From positions 50,958,458 to 51,022,457 of the forward strand of contig CM040126.1 of NCBI GenBank assembly GCA_022559845.1: DNA of 64,000 bases. Direction: 5' to 3'. The notes under the pieces are model-generated. The model made no database searches, had not been told where the DNA came from, and was given only the letters and a program-made list of their open reading frames with translations. Below are positions 1-10,901 of this stretch, one piece after another (position 1 is the stretch's first letter; each line of letters opens with the position of its first letter). Both the position numbers and the translations under genes were made by a program. The stretch comes from Amorphophallus konjac. Taxonomy: Eukaryota > Streptophyta > Magnoliopsida > Alismatales > Araceae.

Positions 1-2
1 AG

Positions 3-800
3 TCAGACGAGCTGAAGGCAAAACAAACAATGAACATGAAGGCGGCCGAAGAGGAAGTCACTAAGGCCAAATTACAAGCAGCCAAACAAAAAGATAATGA
101 GTCTGTCACGGACTACATAAGAAGGTGGAGGAATCTCCGTGAAAGATGCAGACATCCACCGAGCTACGATGACTCTGTTCAAATCTGCAAAGAAAGTTTG
201 AGAATAGAAATTCTACGATGGGTCATCGACATTGAAGTCACGACCTTTGAACAACTGGGCGACATTGCAGCCAATGCTGAAGCAGTTCTGGCAAGGCTTT
301 GCTCGTCCTCTACGGCCTCGAGCCAGAAGGATAAACCAATCAACAAACCTCCGGTACAAGAAGAAGTTTGCGCCTCAAATTTTGAAGCCTTTGAGCAACA
401 GAAGAAGAAAATGAAAGAGGCATCTTTCGTCGATCCGGCAAAACAAGGGCCCTCATTAAGGGGCAAAACGATGAAACTGTATTCCTTTCCAAAGGACAAG
501 ACTATGGCACTTTTTGAGTGGGCCCGTGAATATGGCAAAATAGTGCTTCCAGAGCCGAAGAAGCCAGGCGATGCCGAAAGAAAAGACGATCCACGATTCT
601 GTCCTTATCACCAAATGTTGGGGCATCCCATTGAGGATTGTTATGTGTTCAAGGATATTATTGAAGGCCTGATCAAGAAAGGCGAACTACAGATGGGCGA
701 GTGTAAGGTGGACCCACCGTGCCCTCATCAAATATCTGCCCTTAAAAGAGTAGCCCCGCGTGGCGCTACCGCCTCAACTGCTCCTCACAAATCTGGCTAA
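3..800 (+). CDS. Ty3/gypsy Gag polyprotein, C-terminal part (5' truncated by window)
   Basis: Gag forms the cytoplasmic virus-like particle that packages retrotransposon RNA. The frame is open to the left edge and the first Met inside the window is at 30, so the true start is upstream. Residues 1-90 from that Met resemble a retrotransposon capsid domain (ESVTDYIRRWRNLRERC, then an acidic helical stretch). A knuckle with spacing C-X2-H-X4-H-X4-C (CPYHQMLGHPIEDC) lies near residues 192-205; the same spacing recurs in elements F and G, whereas A and B use C-X2-C-X4-H-X4-C. The C-terminal half is Lys/Pro-rich. The frame is intact to a TAA stop and no pol follows. Family assignment to Gag is firm; the Tat-like lineage is inferred from the knuckle type and the LTR. 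Confidence 0.75.
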   Translation, partial: SDELKAKQTMNMKAAEEEVTKAKLQAAKQKDNESVTDYIRRWRNLRERCRHPPSYDDSVQICKESLRIEILRWVIDIEVTTFEQLGDIAANAEAVLARLCSSSTASSQKDKPINKPPVQEEVCASNFEAFEQQKKKMKEASFVDPAKQGPSLRGKTMKLYSFPKDKTMALFEWAREYGKIVLPEPKKPGDAERKDDPRFCPYHQMLGHPIEDCYVFKDIIEGLIKKGELQMGECKVDPPCPHQISALKRVAPRGATASTAPHKSG

Positions 801-1118
801 AGCCGATGTCTAGCAGGCCCGTATAGCTTGAATGCGGATGCTTGTCAACAAAAGAAGAATGGCAAATGAAGCAAAAAAAGAAAAAGAAAAAAAAAGGAAA
901 GGTCCTGTTCTGGGGGCAGGCACAAAAAAAGAAGGGAAAAAATTCTTTCGAAGGAGGCCTTGATGGCTGCATCTGTCAAGGGAGATATAACTCCCCCCCT
1001 GTCTTGGTCCGTGCCAAATAAGAAACTACCATTGTGGGGTTGGCGTGGTGGAGCGAACCACTTATCCCCTCTCTGGGGGGGTGAGCGCTCTCCTATGCAC
1101 CCACCTTGGTCTGTTAAA

Positions 1119-1156
<38 letters not shown>

Positions 1157-2039
1157 GGATGAAGGGTAGTGACCTTACACTGCACTGCACTATCAGCATC
1201 ATCTGAGCTATCTGTTAAAAAAAGAAGAAGCATGAATGCAAAAAGGGGGAAAAGAACTTATATGGTCAGCAAGGCCTCCCCATAGGCAGAAGACTCCTTA
1301 GTAGCATTGCATGGTGAATGCCCAAGGAATAATGAAATGATTACATCATCTGTGGAGGTAGGAGGACCCTGTAACTGCAGCTTCTAAGGATAAGCGTCAA
1401 GAGGAGGACACTTGGCGTAAGCGCCGGAGGCCCGAACCGAAGCTATTTGGAGCATCTCCTAAAGAAATCAATGATAAAAGAAAAAAAGCTATTGACCTGA
1501 TGTATTGCTGTCACTGAATACTCCCAGGGGATCATGTTAATCAACAGTCCCACCGACGCTAAAGGACCTTCATTGGCCACTAGGCCTGCCGTTTCAAATA
1601 CGGGTCCAAACCCTGTTGGGGAATGAAAAGAACAAGTCCTCCCGAGTTGTCTGCACTCTCGGCTCCTTTATCCTTATCAAGCCAACAAATAAGCGCCTTT
1701 CGGCTTCTAGTGGCCTATCTCAGCACCCCTGGTCCCACCAGAATTCATGGTGCCTTGCCACCCCCCTATCACATGGGGATACTCCCCACTCGTCCCACCA
1801 AGACTAACCCTCCACACTTGATCTGGGACCTATGCTCCCAGCCAATGCACTCTCATGGCTTTTCGGCATTCAGCCACAACAACGCCATATTTGTCCCATG
1901 GGACTCTCCTATCAATGTCGATTTGGATTCCTTGTCCAATGTCGGCCCAATAAAATCTCCTATTTCCTTGGCATAAGGCACTCTGCCCTTGTCAAGCTCA
2001 AAGTTTGCCCATCAGCCCCGTCGGGCCGAGCCCACAAAA
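801..2039. other. Non-coding internal region of element 1
   Basis: No supportable gene. It is A-rich just after gag (about 840-960), carries a TA microsatellite at 1,119-1,157, and from about 1,560 contains degraded copies of the CCTTGG/GCCAAG-type repeats that become regular after 2,040. Confidence 0.6.
1119..1157. repeat. (TA)n microsatellite
   Basis: An uninterrupted run of AT dinucleotides apart from a single G. Confidence 0.9.
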
Positions 2040-2040
2040 G

Positions 2041-2282
2041 CTTTCCCTTGGTTGGATGCGCTCTGCCCTAGCCAAACATGAAAATTACCTTTCGTCCTAT
2101 CGGGCTGGGCCCACAAAGTCTTTTCCTTGGCTTGAGGTGCTCCGCCCTCGCCAAGCTCGAAAATAAGCTTCGTCCCACTGGGTAGAATTCATAAAGCCCT
2201 CTTCCTTGGCCTGAGGCACTCCGCCCTCGCCGAGCCCCAAAATTATCCTTTGTCCTACTGGGCAGGATTCATAAAACCCTTT
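2041..2282 (+). repeat. 79-bp hairpin repeat, about 3 units
   Basis: CCTTGG starts fall at 2,125, 2,204 and 2,283, a 79-bp step. Each unit has CTTGGC paired with GCCAAG or GCCGAG, plus a GAGG/CCTC inner pairing. The first 41 bp of this unit match the 41-bp unit that takes over at 2,283, so the 41-bp array looks like a shortened derivative. Confidence 0.75.
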
Positions 2283-3345
2283 CCTTGGTCTAGTGGCACT
2301 CCGCCCTGACCGAGCTACATTTACCTTGGTCTAGTGGCACTCCGCCCTGATCGAGCCACCCTTTCCTTGGTCTAGTGGCATTCCACCCTAACCGAGCTAC
2401 ACTCACCTTGGTTCGGTGGCGCTCCGCCCTAACCGAGCTACCCTTACCTTGGTCCAATGGCACTATGCCCTGATCGAGCCACCCTTTCCTTGGTCTAGTG
2501 GCATTCTGCCCTAACCGAGCTACCCTCACCTTGGTTCGGTGGCGCTCCGCCCTAACCGAACTACCCTCACCTTGGTCCAGTGGCACTCCGCCCTGACCGA
2601 GCCACCCTTTCCTTGGTCTGGTGGCATTCCGCCCTAACCGAGCTACCCTCACCTTGGTTCGGTGGCGCTCCGCCCTAACTGAGCTACCCTCACCTTGGTC
2701 CAGTGGCACTCCGCCCTGACCGAGCTACCCTTTCCTCGGTCTAGTGGCACTTCGCCCTGATCGAGCTACCTTTACCTTGGTCTAGTGGCACTCCGCCCTG
2801 ACCGAGCTACCCTTTTCTTGGTCCAGTGGCACTCCGCCCTGACCAAGCCACCCTTTCCTTGGTCTAGTGGCGCTCCGCCCTAACCTAGCTACCCTCACCT
2901 TGGTCCAGTGGCACTCCGCCCTGACCGAGCTATCCTTTCCTTGGTCTAGTGGCATTCCGCCCTGACCGAGCTACCCTTTCCTCGGTCTGGTGGCACTCCG
3001 CCCTGACCGAGCTACCCTTTCCTCGGTCTAGTGGCACTCCACCCTGACCGAGCTACCTTTACCTTGGTCTAGTGGCACTCCGCCCTGACCGAGCTACCCT
3101 TCCCTTGGTCCAGTGGCACTCCGCCCTGACCAAGCCACCCTTTCCTTGGTCTAGTGACGCTCCGCCCTAACCGAGCTACCCTCGCCTTGGTCCAGTGGCA
3201 CTCTGCCCTGATCGAGCTATCCTTTCCTTGGTCTAGTGGCATTCCGCCCTGACCAAGCTACCCTTTCCTCAGTCTGGTGGCACTCCGCCCTGACCGAGCT
3301 ACCCTTTCCTTATCCTAGTGGCACTCCGCCCTCGCCAGGCCCGCC
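2283..3345 (+). repeat. 41-bp tandem repeat array, about 26 units
   Basis: CCTTGG starts at 2,283, 2,324 and 2,365 and still in phase at 3,308 (25 x 41 bp). Each unit holds a nested hairpin. At 2,407-2,437 the outer arms are CTTGGTT/AACCGAG and the inner arms GGCG/CGCC around CTC. Other units have CTTGGTC/GACCGAG. Long apparent minus-strand ORFs here are only the repeat read without stops, because 41 bp cycles through all frames. Confidence 0.9.
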
Positions 3346-3458
3346 AGGCTCTTGGACATCAATCCCTAGCCCCACCAATAGAATAAATAGTCAAATTCCT
3401 CAATAGTCCCACCGGACAAAATATCCCGCATCACAGACGAGACTGTGTCGGGGAGCCC

Positions 3459-3815
3459 AAAAAAAAAATAACGACAAATAATAACAAAATAATAATAACA
3501 AAAAAGGAAATGAAAAGAAGATAGAAATGAGTAAGAAAAATGATGGATGATGAAGATGAATAAAAAAAGAAAAAAATGATGATTTAAAATAAATTTAAAT
3601 AAACCCAACACAATTCAATAAATCCAATAAGCTAAGCAAAATCAATCAACTCAATAAATCAATAAGCTCAACAAACCCGATAAACCCAATGAACTCAACC
3701 AATAGACTCAATAAACTCAATAAGCTCAATAAAGCCAATAAATCCAATAAACTCAATAAACCTAACAAAATTCAATAAACTTAACCAATCCAAACTAATA
3801 AACCAATAAAAGATT
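3459..3815. repeat. A-rich stretch and degenerate (AATAAACTC)-type short repeat
   Basis: About 3,459-3,600 is A/AAT-rich low complexity. From 3,600 a roughly 10-12 bp motif of the form caataaactcaataagctc repeats with variation to about 3,800. Confidence 0.7.
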
Positions 3816-3829
3816 CCTTCACTTTGTCT

Positions 3830-4950
3830 CAGATCTTCTAGCTGAGCAAGGTTCGTTGATCCCGACATCTCCACGGGTCAACATTCATATTCTGTTCTGG
3901 CTTAGACCTCACGTCTTCGCCAAGTTGGTCAGCTTCGACATGACGTCGGGTTGACATCTTCATCTACACATTCTACCCTTGCTTCAGATCTTCCATCTGA
4001 GCGAGGTTGGTTGACTCCGACACTTCGTCAGGGTTGACATTGATATTTAGCCCTGGGTCTGGGCCTCTCATACGACTACAATCTAGTCTACCCTCACCCC
4101 AAACCTTCTATCGGGGCAGGGCCCATTGACTTCGACATTCCGTCGAGTCAACACCTATCCTACATTATGCCCTTGGCTTAGGCCTCACGCCTCTAAAAAA
4201 TTCGTTGGCTTCGACATGACGTCAAGTCAACACCTATCCTACATTATACCGTTGGCTTAGGCCTCACACCTTAGCCAAGTTCGTTGACTTTGACATGACG
4301 TCGAGTCAACACTTATCCCATATTATACCCTTGGCTTAGGCCTCACGCCTCTGCCAAGTTCGTTGGCTTTGACATGACGTCAAGTCAACACCTATCCTAC
4401 ATTATGCCCTTGGCTTAGACCTCACGTCTCTATCAAGTTTGTTGGCTCCGACAGGACGTCGAGTCAACACATATCCTATATTCTTCCCTTGGCTTAGGCC
4501 TTACGCCTCTGCCAAGTTCGTTGGCCTCGATAGGACGTTGAGTCAACATTTATACCCTATATCCTACCCTTGGCTTAGGCCTCACACCTTCACCGAGTTC
4601 GTTGACTTCGACATTCCATCGAGTCAACACCTATCCTACATGATGCTCTTGGTTGAGGCCACCCGCCTTCGCCAACTTTGTTGAGTTTGGCAGAACGTTA
4701 AGTCAACACCTATATTGTGTTCTGCCTTTGGTTCAGGCCTTACGCCTTTTCCAAGTTAGTTGACTTTGACAAGTCTGTCAAGTCAACAGCCATATTCTGC
4801 CCTGGCCCGGACCCTTTGTCTCTTCCAGGTGGGTCTTGTTTGACATGACGTCGAGACAATAACAATGCTTTATTTCTGCCCTTTCCTAGACATACCGCCT
4901 AGGCAAGGTTTGTTAAGTCTGACATCCCGTCAGGTTAACGTTCATATTCT
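3830..4950 (+). repeat. 79-bp tandem repeat array with two hairpins per unit
   Basis: TTGGCTTAG starts at 4,173, 4,252, 4,331, 4,410 and 4,489, an exact 79-bp step; copies outside about 4,090-4,800 are degenerate. Hairpin 1 (4,330-4,358): outer CTTGGC/GCCAAG, inner AGGC/GCCT, loop CTCAC. Hairpin 2 (4,283-4,310): GTTGACT/AGTCAAC with an inner GAC/GTC. Same length as the 2,041-2,282 units, and hairpin 1 has the same design. Confidence 0.88.
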
Positions 4951-5285
4951 ACCTCTGGCCCAGACCTTTCGTCTGGCCAGTCAATAAAAAGACCCTTTCA
5001 CCTTTGGCTTGGATCCTTTTGTCCAGCCAGACAACAAAAAGACCTTTCTACCTCTGGCTTGGACCTTTCGTCCAGTCAGTCAACAAAAAGACCCTTTCAT
5101 CTTTGGCTCGGCCCATCCGTCTGCCCATACAACAAAAAGACCCCTCTACCTCTGGCGTGGACCTTTCGTCCAGTCAGTCAACAAAAAGACCCTTTCACCT
5201 TTGGCTCGGGCCTTCTGCCTAGCCAGGAAACAAAAAGATCCTTTCTACTTGTGACTCTACCCTTCCATCTAGTTGAAGAACAAAA
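4951..5285 (+). repeat. 49-bp tandem repeat array, about 6-7 units
   Basis: AACAAAAAG occurs at 5,033, 5,082, 5,131 and 5,180 (49-bp step). Each unit carries a nested hairpin. The best is at 4,955-4,980: CTGGCC-C-AGAC, loop CTTTC, GTCTGGCCAG, ten pairs with one bulge. Neighbouring units use TGGCT/AGCCA with inner GGAC/GTCC or GGC/GCC. Confidence 0.85.
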
Positions 5286-8200
5286 ATACTCCTTCTATCG
5301 ATGGCGTTATGACTTTACGTCTAAGCCGTTAAATATCCTTGTCCGGCGTCATGGCTTTTCGCCTAAGCCGGTAAATATTCTACCTTGGCGTCATGGCCTC
5401 CCGCCTAAGCCAAGTTGTACGGCGTCATGACTTTACGTCTAAGCCGTTAAATATCCTTGTCCGACATTATGACTTTTCACCTAAGCCGGTAAATATTCTA
5501 CCTTGGCATCATGGCCTTCCGCCTAAGTCAAGTTGTACGGCGTCACGACTTTATGTCTAAGCCGTTAAATATTCTCGTCCAACGTCATGGCTTTTCGCCT
5601 AAGCTGGTAAACATTCTGTCTTGGCATCATGGCCTTCCGCCTAAGCCAAGTTGTACGGCGTCACGACTTTATGTCTAAGCCGTTAAATATTCTCATCCGG
5701 CGTCATGGCTTTTCGCCTAAGCTGGTAAACATTCTGTCTTGGCATCATGGCCTTCCACCTAAGCCAAGTTGTACGGCGTCACGACTTTATGTCTAAGCCG
5801 TTAAATATTCTCGTCCGGCGTCATGGCTTTTCACCTAAGCTGGTAAACATTCTGTCTTGGCATCATGGCCTTCCGCCTAAGCCAAGTTGTACGGCATCAT
5901 GACTTTACGTCTAAGCCGTTAAATATCCTTGTCCGGTATCATGGCTTTTCACTTAAGCCGGTAAATATTCTACCTTGGCATCATGGCCTTCCGCCTAAGC
6001 CAAGTTGTACGGCGTCACGACTTTATGTCTAAGTCGTTAAATATTCTCGTCCGGCGTCATGGCTTTTCGCCTAAGCTGGTAAACATTCTGTCTTGGCATC
6101 ATGGCCTTCCGCCTAAGCCAAATTGTACGGCGTCATGACTTTATGTCTAAGCCGTTAAATATTCTCGTCCGGCGTCATGACTTTTCACCTAAGCTGGTAA
6201 ATATTCTATCTTGGCATCATGGTCTTCCGCCTAAGCCAAGTTGTACGGCGTCATGACTTTATGTCTAAGCCGTTAAATATTCTCGTCCGGCGTCATGGCT
6301 TTTCGCCTAAGCTGGTAAACATTCTGTCTTGACATCATGGCCTTTCGCCTAAGCCAAGTTGTACGGCGTCACGACTTTATGTCTAAGCCGTTAAATATTC
6401 TCGTCCGGCATCATGGCTTTTCGCCTAAGCTGGTAAATATTCTACCTTGGCGTCATGGCCTCCCGCCTAAGACAAGTTGTACGGCGTCATGACTTTACGT
6501 CTAAGCCGTTAAATATCATTGTCCGGCATCATGGCTTTTCACCTAAGCCGGTAAATATTCTACCTTGGCATCATGGCCTTCCGCCTAAGCCAAGTTGTAC
6601 GGCGTCACGACTTTATGTCTAAGCCGTTAAATATTCTCGTTCGGCGTCATGGCTTTTCGCCTAAGCTGGTAAACATTCTGTCTTGGCATCATGGCCTTCC
6701 GCCTAAGCCAAGTTGTACGGCGTCACGACTTTATGTCTAAGCTGTTAAATATTCTCGTCCGACGTCATGGCTTTTCACCTAAGCTGGTAAACATTCTGTC
6801 TTGGCATCATGGCCTTCCGCCTAAGCCAAGTTGTACGGCGTCATGACTTTACGTCTAAGCCGTTAAATATCCTTGTCCGGTATCATGGCTTTTCACCTAA
6901 GCCGGTAAATATTCTACCTTGGCATCATGGCCTTCCGCCTAAGCCAAGTTGTACGGCGTCACGACTTTATGTCTAAGCCGTTAAATATTCTCATCCGGCG
7001 TCATGGCTTTTTGCCTAAGCTGGTGAACATTCTATCTTGGCATCATGGCCTTCCGCCTAAGCCAAGTTGTACGGCGTCACGACTTTATGTCTAAGTCGTT
7101 AAATATTCTCGTCCGGCGTCATGGCTTTTCACCTAAGCTGGTAAACATTCTGTCTTGGCATCATGGCCTTCCGCCTAAGCCAAGTTGTACGGCGTCATGA
7201 CTTTACGTCTAAGCCGTTAAATATCCTTGTCCGGTATCATGGCTTTTCACCTAAGCCGGTAAATATTCTACCTTGGCATCATGGCCTTCCGCCTAAGCCA
7301 AGTTGTACGGCGTCACGACTTTATGTCTAAGTTGTTAAATATTCTCGTCCGACGTCATGGCTTTTCGCCTAAGCTGGTAAACATTCTGTCTTGGCATCAT
7401 GGCCTTCCGCCTAAGCCAAGTTGTATGGCATCACGACTTTATGTCTAAGCCGTTAAATATTCTCGTCCGGCGTCATGGCTTTTTGCCTAAGCTGGTAAAC
7501 ATTCTGTCTTGGCATCATGGCCTTCCGCCTAAGCCAAGTTGTACGGCGTCACGACTTTATGTCTAAGCCGTTAAATATTCTCGTCCGGCGTCATGGCTTT
7601 TCGCCTAAGCTGGTAAATATTCTGCCTTGGCGTCATGGCCTCCCGCCTAAGCCAAGTTGTACGGCGTCATGACTTTACGTCTAAGCCGTTAAATATCCTT
7701 GTCCGGCATCATGGCTTTTCACCTAAGCCGGTAAATATTCTACCTTGGCATCATGGCCTTCCGCCTAAGCCAAGTTGTACGGTGTCACGACTTTATGTCT
7801 AAGCCGTTAAATATTCTCGTTCGGCGTCATGGCTTTTCGCCTAAGCTGGTAAACATTATGTCTTGGCATCATGGCCTTCCGCCTAAGCCAAGTTGTACGG
7901 CGTCACGACTTTATGTCTACGTCGTTAAATATTCTCGTCCGGTGTCATGGCTTTTCACCTAAGCTGGTAAACATTCTGTCTTGGCATCATGGCCTTCCGC
8001 CTAAGCCAAGTTGTACGGCGTCATGACTTTACGTCTAAGCCGTTAAATATCCTTGTCCGGTATCATGGCTTTTCACCTAAGCCGGTAAATATTCTACCTT
8101 GGCATCATGGCCTTCCGCCTAAGTCAAGTTGTACGGCGTCACGACTTTATGTCTAAGCCGTTAAATATTCTCGTCCGGCGTCATGTCTTTTCGCCTAAGC

Positions 8201-9262
8201 TGGTAAACATTCTGTCTTGGCATCATGGCCTTCCGCCTAAGCCAAGTTGTACGGCGTCACGACTTTATGTATAAGCCGTTAAATATTCTCGTCCGGCGTC
8301 ATGGCTTTTCGCCTAAGCTGGTAAACATTCTGTCTTGGCATCATGGCCTTCTGCCTAAGCCAAGTTGTACGGCGTCACGACTTTATGTCTAAGCCGTTAA
8401 ATATTCTCGTCCAGCGTCATGGCTTTTCACCTAAGCTGGTAAACATTCTGTCTTGGCATCATGGCCTTCCGCCTAAGCCAAGTTGTACGGCGTCACGACT
8501 TTATGTCTAAGCCGTTAAATATTCTCGTCCGACGTCATGGCTTTTCGCCTAAGCTGGTAAACATTCTGTCTTGGCATCATGGCCTTCCACCTAAGTCAAG
8601 TTGTACGGCGTCATGACTTTATGTCTAAGCCGTTAAATATCCTTGTCCGGCATCATGGCTTTCCGTCTAAGCCGATAAATATTCTGCCTTGGCGTCATGG
8701 CCTTCTGCCTAAGCCAAGTTGAACGGCAGACTTTATGTCTAAGCCGTTAAATATCCTTGTCCGGCGTCATGGCTTCCCGCCTAAGCCGGTGGATATTCTA
8801 CCTTGGCGTCATGGCCTTCCGCCTAAGCCAAGCTGTACGGCGTCATGACTTTATGTCCAAGCCGTTAAATATCCTTGTCTGGCATCATGGCTCCATTTGC
8901 CTAAGCCAGTAAATATTCTATCTTGGCGTCATGGCCTTCTGCCTAAGACAAGCTGTGCGGTGTCATGACTTTATGTCTAAAGCCGTTAAATATCCTTGTC
9001 TGGCATCATGGCTTTCCACCTAAGCCGATGAATATTTCTGCCTTGGCAACATGACACACCGTCTAGGCCAAGTTGTCTGGCGTCATGGCTTTATGCTTAA
9101 GCCAGTAAATATGTCTCCCTTGGCATCATGACCTTCCGTCTAGGCCAAGTGATCCGGCATCAAGGCTCCTTGCCTAAGCCGACAAATTCTCTTTCTTGGC
9201 GTCATGGCCTTACCCCTAAGCCAAGTCATTCGGCGTCATGACCTTCGGTTTAAGCCGACAAA
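5286..9262 (+). repeat. 118-bp tandem repeat array, about 33 units, three hairpins per unit
   Basis: TTGTACGG starts at 5,415, 5,533, 5,651, 5,769, 5,887 and 6,005, an exact 118-bp step that holds for most of the array and degrades after about 8,640. The unit is a trimer of related 42 + 42 + 34 bp subunits. Each subunit is a nested hairpin: CGGC...GAC-TTTAC-GTC...GCCG (5,420-5,446); CCGGC...GGC-TTTTC-GCC...GCCGG (5,343-5,371); CTTGGC...GGC-CTCCC-GCC...GCCAAG (5,384-5,414). The GTCAT and TAA spacers between arms are shared. No real ORF is encoded. Confidence 0.93.
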
Positions 9263-10009
9263 CCTCTTACCATTGGCCTGGAATTGCTATCCGAACCAAT
9301 GAACGAAAAGACCCCCCTCTGGTTTCATACCAACAATTGATCCCTCCAGGGATTCACCGTAACATGTAATACCTTCTCTACGTCGCCATGGCATCAGCCA
9401 CCCACCTGTAAGAGAGTCGGCCTGCGGATGTACTTATTATGCCCTCCAAAAAAAAGAAGAGAGAAAGAAAGAAGAAAAAGGGGGATAAAAAAAGAAAAAT
9501 AAATAAATAAATAAAAAGAAAAAAAAGAAAAAAAAGAAAAAAAGAAGAGAAAGAAAAAAGGAAGAAAGAAGAAAAAAAAGATGATGATCGTGACGTGATT
9601 TATGTGCTTGCTTGCCTTACGTGCATGTCTGCCTGAAGTATAGTATTAACACGCTTCCTTCAAAGTTCTAAGGCCGCATACTTCCTTGCTAAATAACGTT
9701 GCCCTGATTCAGGATATGTGTGCGTCACGACACACACTAAGGAACGAAAAGCCAATTCTCGGTGAGTGCATATGGCCAGGGGAAGAGTCGTAGCTATGTC
9801 GCTAGCACAACTCACAGAATACACTCTAGACAAAACTCCTACACTTCGCACATAATATGAGCAATGGCCCTTAGTCATAGGGACGGTATAAATTCTTCTT
9901 AACACTTCATGGACGCTTAAATCTGTACACTCGCGCACAGGGTGATCGTGAGGAAAAAGCTGCCTACCCCCTTTAAAAAAGAAAAAGAAAAAAATGATGA
10001 TAGTGATAA
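9263..10009. other. Non-coding internal region of element 1
   Basis: No supportable gene. About 9,447-9,580 is A/G-rich low complexity (repeated aagaaaaa). The rest has no repeat I can define. Confidence 0.55.
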
Positions 10010-10355
10010 GTGGAATGTGAATCCAAGTAGCCAGGAATCCCCACTGAAACAAATGAGGAGACTTGCGCAAAAACGGTGCAGCAAACCCTACAATTAAAGT
10101 AAGGATGAATCCAAGTAACCGGGAATCCCCATTGAGACACATGAGGAAACTCGCGTCAAACGGTGAAATCCATCATAAAACCATAATATAGGATGAATCC
10201 TAGTAGCCGGGAATCCCCATTGAGACATATGAGGAGACTCGCGTCAAACGGTGAAATCCACAATAGTATCATAATAAAGGACGAGTCCTAGTAGCCGAGA
10301 ATCCCCATTGAGACACATGAGGAAACTCGCGCCGAACGGTGAAGCCCAAAATCAA
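10010..10355 (+). repeat. 88-bp tandem repeat, 4 units
   Basis: The block ending GGAATCCCC starts at 10,033, 10,121, 10,209 and 10,297 (exact 88-bp step). Units share GATGAATCC...AGTAGCCGGGAATCCCCATTG split over the unit, then ATGAGGA(A/G)ACTCGCG. It differs from the hairpin arrays upstream: I see no strong paired arms. Confidence 0.88.
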
Positions 10356-10884
10356 GAAATGGACAAGGGGGTTGTGCGAAGCTATCAAAAGTCGAAAGCC
10401 CCGAATGTGTGTGCAGGCAATAAAGTAATCCTCGAGTGTTACTCAGAACGTCTGCGCGTCCCTATGTCTAGGGTTCACTACCCATATAATTGCACTTTCA
10501 CACTATGGAGGAATAGTCCTGGGTGTAGATTGTGGTTTATGCTATGCATATGTTCTACGCGGCATCCCCTTTACGTATGCACATCTCCCTTAGTTGTGCT
10601 TCGTGAGCCGCACTCTGTCCGTGAATCGCAGGCACTGTCCTTATCCTATCCCTGTTATAGGGGAACTATGCTACATATATCTACTCTATGCTTGCAGTCG
10701 ATGAGTGCCTGCATGCTTGGATGAGGTTATATATAAAAAAGGGAGATAATAAAAATGAATGATGAAATAAGAAATAAATGAATGATGATAAATAGAAATG
10801 GAATAAAAAAACATGCAGTATTTTCAAACAGGCCATGGGCTACACCCGCACGTCCCGCTCTTTCATCCCTCTGTCGTGAGACCC
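10356..10884. other. Non-coding 3' region of element 1
   Basis: Open frames here are short and resemble nothing known. A-rich around 10,735-10,815. It ends at the polypurine tract. Confidence 0.5.
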
Positions 10885-10901
10885 ACGGGTGGGGGGCATT
10901 T
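10885..10901 (+). promoter_or_regulatory. Polypurine tract of element 1
   Basis: ACGGGTGGGGGGCATT immediately before a TGTTGACACT LTR start. This G-run plus CATT plus TGTTG layout is typical of Tat-lineage elements and recurs on the minus strand at 45,911-45,924. Confidence 0.75.

Noticed and set aside
2290..2709. 139-aa minus-strand ORF of near-identical repeats
   Set aside because: It is the 41-bp tandem array read without stops; it has no start context and no homology.
5004..5430. Overlapping plus-strand ORFs of 72-123 aa
   Set aside because: Translations of the 49- and 118-bp repeats; no independent evidence of coding.
5286..9262. Centromeric satellite
   Set aside because: The array is bounded by retroelement sequence (Gag, polypurine tract, LTR) and is only about 4 kb; a centromeric role cannot be supported here.
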